NCBI GenBank assembly: GCA_020425885.1
Contig: JAGQRA010000420.1
Location: forward strand, 1 to 14,058
Source: Planctomycetota bacterium
Lineage (GTDB): Bacteria > Planctomycetota > UBA1135 > UBA2386
Direction of reading: 5' to 3'
Length of the DNA: 14,058 nt
The position numbers were made by a program, and so were the translations under genes. Below the pieces are notes generated by a model, which was given only the letters and a program-made list of their open reading frames with translations, was not told the DNA's origin and ran no database searches. This document shows, in pieces, positions 9,305-14,058 of the stretch (its first letter is position 1; each line of letters starts with the position of its first letter).

Positions 9305-10000
9305 TCACAGGTCCATCTGCTGGTGGCCTTCGATCAGGCTCACCTTCTTCTGGCCGGTCAGTTCGCGAACCCGCTGGAAGAACGGGCCGCTCTCGAACTT
9401 GCTCGGCAGCGTGATGCTGTAGACGAGCTGCACCGTCTTGGCCTCGGGCAGGGTCTCCATGCTGATCAGGAAGTGCTCGCGAAAGCTCTTGCGGAACAGT
9501 TCGCCCAGCAGCTCCTCGTGCTTGACCCCGTCGTCGACCTCGACCATCAGGATGCGTTCACGCACCGTGCGGGCGAAGAAGTTCAGGTAGTACATCAGCA
9601 GCACGAACATGGTGATGACCACCGTCGCGAACACGGCCATCAGGTAGAACTTGGTGCCGACCGCCATGCCGATCGCCATCGCCCAGAAGACGAAGCCGAC
9701 ATCGCGGCTCTCCTTGACGGCGTTGCGGAAGCGGACGATGGAGAGGGCGCCGACCAGCGAGAATGCGCGCGCGATGTTCGAGCCGATGATCAGCATGATC
9801 ACGGCGACGATGACGCACATCATCACGTAGGTCTGCACGTTCGACTGCGAATACGAGATCCCCTTGTGGGTGACCTGGTAGACCTTGCCGATGATCAAAG
9901 CCAGGATGAAGGACAGGAACAGCACGATCGCGATCTCGATCGGGTTGAAGATCGCGCCCTCCTGGACGGCAGACCATTCCTTGACGAACTGTTCAAACAT
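9305..10000 (-). CDS. DUF4956 integral membrane protein
   Basis: Member of the uncharacterised DUF4956 membrane family, commonly beside VTC-domain and CotH genes. From the chosen ATG (10000) the protein is 231 aa. Likely membrane helices lie at about 22-42, 58-78, 102-118 and 119-141. Between them is the family signature GALSIVRFRNAVKESRD (84-100), a basic/acidic loop resembling the GALSIVRFRT motif of MgtC-like proteins. Residues about 145-231 form a soluble alpha/beta tail that includes EVDDGVKHEELLGELF and ends in EGHQQMDL. The frame stays open upstream to 10210 but is Pro/Arg/His-rich there, with no membrane or family features, and no convincing ribosome site precedes either candidate start. 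The family usually begins just before the first helix, so I chose MFEQF. It is the first gene of the tight cassette. Function unknown; a channel or scaffold role for polyphosphate is a hypothesis only. Confidence 0.88.
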   Translation of the reverse strand: MFEQFVKEWSAVQEGAIFNPIEIAIVLFLSFILALIIGKVYQVTHKGISYSQSNVQTYVMMCVIVAVIMLIIGSNIARAFSLVGALSIVRFRNAVKESRDVGFVFWAMAIGMAVGTKFYLMAVFATVVITMFVLLMYYLNFFARTVRERILMVEVDDGVKHEELLGELFRKSFREHFLISMETLPEAKTVQLVYSITLPSKFESGPFFQRVRELTGQKKVSLIEGHQQMDL

Positions 10001-10198
10001 GACGGACGGATAGAGGGGGAATCGGGGCTGGGGGTGACGCCCGGAGTGGCGCCTGGAGTGCATCGGAGGGACAAGGGCGCAGGGTTGAGCCCACCAGAGC
10101 AGATCCGCCGTGGGGCAGACCGCTATGGCCTCGGGGGGGCCCGGTCGAGACCTGACGCTTTGCTGCGGTCGTCGCACAGAGCCGTCCGCAGGCGGCGC

Positions 10199-10227
10199 AT
10201 CAGACTGCACACCACGTCGAGATTCAA
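10199..10227 (-). promoter_or_regulatory. Weak sigma-70-like promoter candidate for the DUF4956-CotH-VTC cassette
   Basis: Read on the - strand, TTGAAT (10222-10227) and TCTGAT (10199-10204) each match four of six consensus bases and are separated by exactly 17 bp. It would leave a leader of roughly 190 nt before the DUF4956 start. The match is weak and could be chance in a sequence this long; the host's promoter consensus is unknown. Confidence 0.2.
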
Positions 10228-10243
10228 GTTGGCCAGTTGCGCG

Positions 10244-10261
10244 CGCCCGCCATGGCGGGCG
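10244..10261. terminator. 18-bp perfect palindrome (hairpin) after the phosphoesterase gene
   Basis: CGCCCGCCATGGCGGGCG is identical on both strands and can form a GC-rich hairpin with a 7-bp stem and small loop. It lies 23 nt past the phosphoesterase stop on the - strand, a sensible place for a transcript end. The sequence after it on that strand has no run of T, so it is not a classic Rho-independent terminator. It could instead be a dyad operator or stabilise the 3' end of the message. Confidence 0.35.
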
Positions 10262-10284
10262 GTGATCCGTCCGATGTCGCGCCC

Positions 10285-12045
10285 CTACGGCTTCTCGTAG
10301 TAGTACCAGCCGTTGCGGAGGTCGATCGGAACCGTCCTTGGGATGGCGCGGATCAACTCGTCGCCGCGGAAGTGCAGGTCGAGGTAGGCCAGTGGCCGCT
10401 CACCCCGGAACATGAAGCCGGTGGTGATGTAATAGGTCCCGTTTGGAGCGACGCAATGTCCGGCGAGTCGCTTGTAGATGTCGCCGAAGAACACGTACTT
10501 CACGCGGCCGTCGAGCAGCGGCAGGACGTCGGTGTTCCAGTTGCTGTAGCCACCGTACGGCTTGTTGGGATCGACGCCCGGCGGGCACTCCGACACCGGA
10601 CGGTAGCGATAGCTCATCAGGTGGGTCAGGAAGAACGTGTTGGCCACGTCGGCCGAAGGGGTGAAGGCCCGGTCCAGATAGGCCAGATCATCGGGGCTGT
10701 AGACCTCGCGGTAACCGAACAGCACGAACCGGTTGCGTCCGATCACGACCTGGTTGTTGCGCACGTCCCCGGCGAGTTCCTCGAGCACCGGCAGCTTCTC
10801 GATCCGCTCGTGGTTGCCGCGGATCATGTGCAGCTGGGCGTGGATGCGAGTGAAGTGCTTCTTGACGATCGCCCACTCGTCGGCGGAACTCGGCTCGAAG
10901 ACATGATCGCCGAGCGCGAAGACGTGATCGAACTCGAGGCGGTTGAGCTCGTCGACGAAAGCCGAGATCAGCTCCTCGGTTTCGATCCGGCCGTCGTCAT
11001 GGTTGTCGATGTGCATGCTGTAGGCGTGTCCCCACAGCGCCATCCTGGTGATCCCCTCCTGCTTCTCGTCGGGCAGTGACCAGACGACCTTGCCGGCGGC
11101 CGGCCCCGATACTTCGGGCTCCGGCAGCCAATCGCCGGGGGCAGCACGGGTCGCGCCGTTGTCCCAGCCGGGGTGGAACTTGAACCACGGGTGTCGGACG
11201 TCGAGCGGGATCGCGCGCGGCAGGATGCCGGTCAGCTCGTCGCCATCGAACCGCAGTTCGACATAGAGCCCAGGGCCGCGGTAGCCGCTGAAGTGGAAAC
11301 CGGGGCAGAAGTAGAACAGGTCGGGGGCCTCGGCACGGCGCGGAACCACATGGGTCGACAGCATCGCATCGTTCGTCTCGCCGCAGAAGACGTAGCGTAC
11401 GCCGTGCTCCTTCAGGATCGGCACCACGTCCCGGTTCCAATTGCTCTTGTCGTCGTCGAGCTCGAACAGCCGCGAGTGCGTCATGACGAAGGTGTTGGCG
11501 CGCGACTCGTGTTCGCTGCAGGCCGACCCGAGGAACTGCAGGTCTTCGGCCGAGAACATGGTCCGGTTGTCGAGCAGGACGAACCGGTTCCTGCCGACGT
11601 CGACCATGCGGTTGGCGGCGCCGCCGCCGGCAGCCTCGTATCCCGGAAGGGGGCCGCGATCGAGGTCGCCGCGGATTAGGTGCACCGCGGCGGTGCTACG
11701 TTGCAGGTGCTTCTGGCATGCCTGCCACTGCCATGAGTTGCCGGGCCGCGCGTGGTCGCCGAGGCCGAACACGTGGCTCGCTCCGCTGCGATCGATCGCC
11801 TCGTCGAATGCGTCCCAGACGTCTTCCGAGGGGCCGCCCCCGGGCGCGAGATTGGTGAGCAGGCTGGATCCGGAGCCGTAGACGATCATGCTCGAACGCG
11901 AGCTGTTCCGAGCAGACGCAGCAGCGGCGGGGCCCGGACGCTCCTGGCCACACGAAGAGGCGAGGAGCATCGAAACCGCGATGCAGCAGTGCAGGCCGGT
12001 CCTCAACCTGAAGCCCAGGCCCGGAGGCGTCGCTCGTTCGATCAT
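10285..12045 (-). CDS. Putative lipoprotein with two tandem metallophosphoesterase-like modules
   Basis: The 586-aa protein has an N-terminal secretion signal (Arg4, Arg13, Arg15, then a hydrophobic run) ending in LLASSC with Cys32, a relaxed lipobox, so it is probably membrane-tethered and extracytoplasmic. Two homologous modules follow, about 52-290 and 332-580. They share GLGDH/ALGDH, GRNRFVL, ANTFVMTH/ANTFFLTH, SNWNRDV/SNWNTDV and GDELTGILPRAIPLDVR/GDELIRAIPRTVPIDLR. Module 2 keeps calcineurin-like motifs (GDH at 379-381, RGNHER at 409-414, His475), while module 1 has RGDLDR in place of RGNHE. Neither has a standard DxH first motif; module 2 has WGHAYSMH at 338-345. The start is the last ATG that leaves a complete signal; the frame is open for 97 more codons upstream without protein-like features. 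No clear ribosome site precedes it. Substrate is unknown; it may oppose the kinase-like enzyme encoded downstream. It could also be non-catalytic. Confidence 0.78.
   Translation of the reverse strand: MIERATPPGLGFRLRTGLHCCIAVSMLLASSCGQERPGPAAAASARNSSRSSMIVYGSGSSLLTNLAPGGGPSEDVWDAFDEAIDRSGASHVFGLGDHARPGNSWQWQACQKHLQRSTAAVHLIRGDLDRGPLPGYEAAGGGAANRMVDVGRNRFVLLDNRTMFSAEDLQFLGSACSEHESRANTFVMTHSRLFELDDDKSNWNRDVVPILKEHGVRYVFCGETNDAMLSTHVVPRRAEAPDLFYFCPGFHFSGYRGPGLYVELRFDGDELTGILPRAIPLDVRHPWFKFHPGWDNGATRAAPGDWLPEPEVSGPAAGKVVWSLPDEKQEGITRMALWGHAYSMHIDNHDDGRIETEELISAFVDELNRLEFDHVFALGDHVFEPSSADEWAIVKKHFTRIHAQLHMIRGNHERIEKLPVLEELAGDVRNNQVVIGRNRFVLFGYREVYSPDDLAYLDRAFTPSADVANTFFLTHLMSYRYRPVSECPPGVDPNKPYGGYSNWNTDVLPLLDGRVKYVFFGDIYKRLAGHCVAPNGTYYITTGFMFRGERPLAYLDLHFRGDELIRAIPRTVPIDLRNGWYYYEKP
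10306..11892 (-). repeat. Internal duplication: two metallophosphoesterase-like modules in one protein
   Basis: Residues about 52-290 and 332-580 of the lipoprotein align block by block in the same order (GDH, GRNRFVL, ANTF..TH, SNWN.DV.P.L, YVF.G, GDEL...PR..P.D.R). The similarity is clear at protein level but not as a long DNA repeat, so the duplication is old. Module 1 has diverged at metal-binding positions. Confidence 0.8.
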
Positions 12046-12558
12046 CCTGCCGGTGTCACCGTCGTGCTCGAGATCCGTCGAAGGCAACGACGAACCCGCC
12101 GGCACGGTGGAGTTGAGAGTTGCCTCGGTACCATCAGGTTTGGGGCAGTGGTGGTTCACGATCATTTGCGGCCCATTTCGGCGGGGCTTGCATCCAAGCT
12201 GGAGGGGCTGACGACCGGATAATAGGGGGTCGTGCGCGTGAGGGCATGGCAACGGAGGCGGAATCGGATGGCGGGCCGATCGGACGCTGCCGATGGCAGC
12301 CGCGTGGCGGCCGCCTGACGTCGGCAGGGCGGGCAATGGCCGTGCGGTATGGGTGCGTTCAGGTTCGTTACGGGCTAATGTCCGCCCTCAGGTATGACGA
12401 GTCGCACCCGTACTACATCTCCGGTTGACGTCGGTCGGGCGCGCCTGCTCGTCCTTCGGTCACACGCCAGGCCGACCCGTGTCGTCGTCGATCCTGCGGG
12501 CGCGCGGCCGGGCAAGCTGGTCTGAGCGGGTGCCGCGCGTTTCGTAAACCCGCCTACC
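12046..12558. other. 513-bp gene-free divergent region
   Basis: It lies between the divergent starts of the phosphoesterase lipoprotein (-) and the second glycosyltransferase (+). All open frames here are low-complexity Arg/Pro/Gly shadows. It contains small dyads: a 6-bp stem with GAT loop at 12286-12300, GGCGGCCGCC at 12306-12315, and a 15-nt near-palindrome at 12314-12328. A direct repeat at 12316 and 12426 is listed separately. On the - strand TATTAT (12219-12224) resembles a -10 box, but the nearest TTGCCA (12247-12252) is 22 bp away, too far for a standard promoter. It probably holds promoters for both flanking genes, which I cannot place. Confidence 0.5.
12316..12444 (+). repeat. Imperfect direct repeat TGACGTCGGnnGGGCGnGC, two copies 110 bp apart
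   Basis: Copies start at 12316 and 12426 and agree at 16 of 19 positions, including an unbroken TGACGTCGG. Both lie in the divergent spacer, the second about 115 bp before the glycosyltransferase start. Two copies in GC-rich DNA could be chance; if real they may be a regulator binding site. Confidence 0.25.
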
Positions 12559-13911
12559 ATGCTCCGCGGTCTGCTCAAGAGGTGCTGTCGAAGGGCCCGT
12601 GACCTCAGGACGCGCCTCGGGTTGCGGCGCGCGCGCGGCGATGCCGGTCGCGTGGTCGTCGCCTCCACCTGGGACTTCCCCAACCCTTCGCACGCCTACG
12701 CGTACCAGGAGATGCTGGGGTTCCTCGATGCTGGCTACGACGTGCGGGTCTTCATGGGCGAACGGCGTCCCGCGCAGGAGCTGGCGGCCCGCTTCCGGCC
12801 GTTGCTCGACCGCACCGTGTGCGTCGAGACCCTGGCTTCGATTCACGAACGCGATCTCCGCCACCTCGATCGGGGGCACCCGGGCAAGGTCGATACCTTC
12901 CTGCGGCGTGTGGCCGAGGTCACGGGGCGGAGCCTCGGCGAGTTGCGAGCCGAGCCGTTGGTGCTGCGGGCCTGCACGTTCACCCGGCTCGTCGAGCTCT
13001 CGCGGGCACGCTACCTGCAGAGCTGGTTCTTCTACGACCAGTCGTTCATGGCGATGTTCGCTGCGCAGGTGCTCGGCATCCCGCGCGGCATCTCGTGTCA
13101 CGTCGACCATGTGCTGGCCGATCACCCGTTCAAGCTCGTGCCGCTGCAGTTGCAGACGGCGGACCTGGTGTTGGCCATCAGCGAACGCACCAGGGACGAA
13201 CTCGTGCGTCTCGGCGGGGCCGGCTGCGCCGACAGGATCCTGGTCAAGCGCATCGGCGTCGATGGCACGGCGCTCCGTTCGCTGCGGCAGCCGCGTCCGG
13301 TCGGTGAGGCCTTCGAGCTCGTGTCGGTCTGTCGGATCGAGCCGAAGAAGGGGCTGGTGACGCTGATCGAGGCCTGCGAGCTGCTCCGGCGACGCGGTCT
13401 CGGGATCCGCATCCGACTGGTCGGCGGTGTCGACCCGAGCATGTCGTCAAGTGCCGACTACGCCGCCAGAGTCCGGCGCCGGGTCACCGAGCTGGGGCTC
13501 TCGGACCTGGTGTCGTTCACGGGAGCGCTCGCTCACGATCTGGTGCCGGACGTCCTCGCCGCCGCGCACGCGTTCGTCGCCCCCTATGTCGAGGTGGAGG
13601 GCGGTGACAAGGACGGGATCCCGACGGCCATGGTGGAGGCCATGGCCGCGGGATTGCCGGTGATCGCCAGCGCCGTCGGTAGCATCGGCGAAGCCGTAGT
13701 CGAAGGTGAGCAGGGGCTCCTGGTGCCACCCGGTGATGCGGTCGCCCTGGCCGCGGCGATCGAGCGGCTGGCGGGCGATGAACGTCTGCGAGAGCGGCTC
13801 GCCGCGGGCGCTGCCCGACGCTTCGATCGCGAGTACGACTGTCGCGTCACCGACGTCGCCTTGCATGACAAGGTCAGGGCCTTCCGGGGTTCGCCGAATC
13901 AGGTCCGGTGA
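12559..13911 (+). CDS. GT4-family glycosyltransferase
   Basis: Predicted retaining GT-B glycosyltransferase acting on a surface polysaccharide on the cytoplasmic side. The 450 aa begin with a basic N-terminus (residues 1-30, rich in Arg and Lys, possibly membrane-associating). The N-terminal domain includes STWDFPNPSHAYAYQE at 36-51 and ends around ADLVLAISERTRDEL at 201-215, a common GT4 hinge-side motif. The donor domain has CRIEPKKGLVTLIEA at 258-272 and DKDGIPTAMVEAMAAGLPVIAS at about 350-371. In the latter, Asp352 replaces the first Glu of EX7E while Glu360 is kept, a variant common in colanic-acid WcaL-like enzymes with the DGxPxxxxEAM form. GEAVVEGEQGLLVPPGD at 377-393 completes the fold. 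I used the ATG at 12559; no clear ribosome site precedes it, so the basic N-terminus may be shorter or longer. It converges with a sulfotransferase-like gene 7 bp away. Donor unknown. Confidence 0.86.
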   Translation: MLRGLLKRCCRRARDLRTRLGLRRARGDAGRVVVASTWDFPNPSHAYAYQEMLGFLDAGYDVRVFMGERRPAQELAARFRPLLDRTVCVETLASIHERDLRHLDRGHPGKVDTFLRRVAEVTGRSLGELRAEPLVLRACTFTRLVELSRARYLQSWFFYDQSFMAMFAAQVLGIPRGISCHVDHVLADHPFKLVPLQLQTADLVLAISERTRDELVRLGGAGCADRILVKRIGVDGTALRSLRQPRPVGEAFELVSVCRIEPKKGLVTLIEACELLRRRGLGIRIRLVGGVDPSMSSSADYAARVRRRVTELGLSDLVSFTGALAHDLVPDVLAAAHAFVAPYVEVEGGDKDGIPTAMVEAMAAGLPVIASAVGSIGEAVVEGEQGLLVPPGDAVALAAAIERLAGDERLRERLAAGAARRFDREYDCRVTDVALHDKVRAFRGSPNQVR

Positions 13912-13918
13912 CTCCGAT

Positions 13919-14058
13919 TCACTCCTCGTAACCGAGGAGATCGAGCAGGAAGTGGAACCGTTGGCCCAGCCGCGAGCGGGCCTCGTTCGTCAGCAACGAT
14001 TCCCACAGCCGGACCTTGCCGGACCGGATGTGCGGCGACCCCTTGAACGTCTTGCTGA
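13919..14058 (-). CDS. Probable sulfotransferase, C-terminal 45 codons (5' part outside window)
   Basis: An open frame enters from the right edge on the - strand and ends at a TGA at 13919-13921. The visible piece includes SKTFKG, then GKVRLWESLLTNEA, and ends LLDLLGYEE. A Gly-Lys-Val followed by Trp, a short spacer, Leu-Thr, and a final Leu-Gly-Tyr-Glu is the usual C-terminus of PAPS-dependent sulfotransferase-family proteins, where this region helps bind the nucleotide. If correct, it would add sulfate to a glycan or lipid, in keeping with the glycosyltransferase next to it. The nucleotide-binding P-loop-like motif lies outside the window, so the family call rests on one end only. Confidence 0.55.
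   Translation of the reverse strand, partial: SKTFKGSPHIRSGKVRLWESLLTNEARSRLGQRFHFLLDLLGYEE

Larger units (their letters stand above)
10001..10284. other. 284-bp intergenic region between metallophosphoesterase and DUF4956 genes
   Basis: This GC-rich spacer separates the lipoprotein gene from the four-gene cassette on the same strand. It contains an 18-bp perfect palindrome 23 nt after the upstream stop and a weak sigma-70-like promoter candidate. I see no convincing coding sequence: the open frame continuing upstream of DUF4956 is low-complexity Pro/Arg/His. It probably carries a transcript end and the cassette's own promoter, but the evidence is slight. Confidence 0.5.

Noticed and set aside
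10001..10210. Upstream 70-codon extension of DUF4956
   Set aside because: The extension is Pro/Arg/His-rich, has no ribosome site or hydrophobic character, and the family normally begins near the first membrane helix. The start is still not proven.
12219..12252. TATTAT and TTGCCA hexamers as a promoter for the phosphoesterase gene
   Set aside because: The spacer is 22 bp, outside the usual 16-18 bp range, so the pair is not a credible sigma-70 promoter.
12046..12336. Upstream 97-codon extension of the phosphoesterase lipoprotein
   Set aside because: It would place the signal peptide in the middle of the protein and its composition is not protein-like.

Overview
The window is a high-GC, gene-dense bacterial stretch that looks like part of an exopolysaccharide or cell-surface biosynthesis locus. 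The taxon cannot be fixed from sequence alone. The GC-rich codon use, the lipoprotein-type signal peptide and the combination of CotH-kinase, DUF4956 and VTC-domain genes would fit a Gram-negative lineage such as Planctomycetota or another high-GC environmental phylum; this is a low-confidence guess.

Region 1 (1-4159, + strand) is a tight run of sugar-nucleotide genes. It holds the 3' part of UDP-glucose 6-dehydrogenase (UDP-Glc to UDP-GlcA), a UDP-glucuronate decarboxylase (UDP-GlcA to UDP-xylose) and galE (UDP-Glc/UDP-Gal), followed by a GT4 glycosyltransferase with a short helical C-terminal tail. Genes are separated by 1 bp, overlap by 4 bp (ATGA), or sit 18 bp apart, so they are probably one operon. 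Convergent to it, 9 bp away, is a type I mannose-6-phosphate isomerase (4169-5083, - strand), which supplies mannose-6-P.

Region 2 (5205-10000, - strand) is the most interesting part. It is a four-gene cassette read in the order DUF4956 membrane protein, CotH kinase-like protein with a C-terminal parallel beta-helix, an unrecognised 215-aa membrane-anchored protein, and a VTC-type polyphosphate polymerase domain protein. The junctions are a 1-bp gap, a 4-bp ATGA overlap and a 4-bp GTGA overlap, so the proteins are very likely made together. The VTC protein should be cytoplasmic. The CotH and 215-aa proteins each have one N-terminal anchor that places the rest outside the cytoplasm, and DUF4956 supplies about four membrane helices. 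A working idea (inference) is a polyphosphate-making and possibly polyphosphate-exporting machine coupled to an extracytoplasmic kinase-like enzyme.

Region 3 (10001-12045, - strand) has a 284-bp spacer with an 18-bp perfect palindrome and a weak promoter candidate. Upstream of it is a 586-aa putative lipoprotein made of two tandem metallophosphoesterase-like modules, the first with a degraded metal site.

Region 4 starts with a 513-bp gene-free divergent region (12046-12558). It is followed by a second GT4 glycosyltransferase (12559-13911, +) and, convergent to it at the window edge, the last 45 codons of a probable sulfotransferase (-). Together the genes suggest a surface polysaccharide containing glucuronate/xylose/galactose/mannose-derived sugars, possibly sulfated. 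No rRNA, tRNA, CRISPR, transposase or integrase was found.
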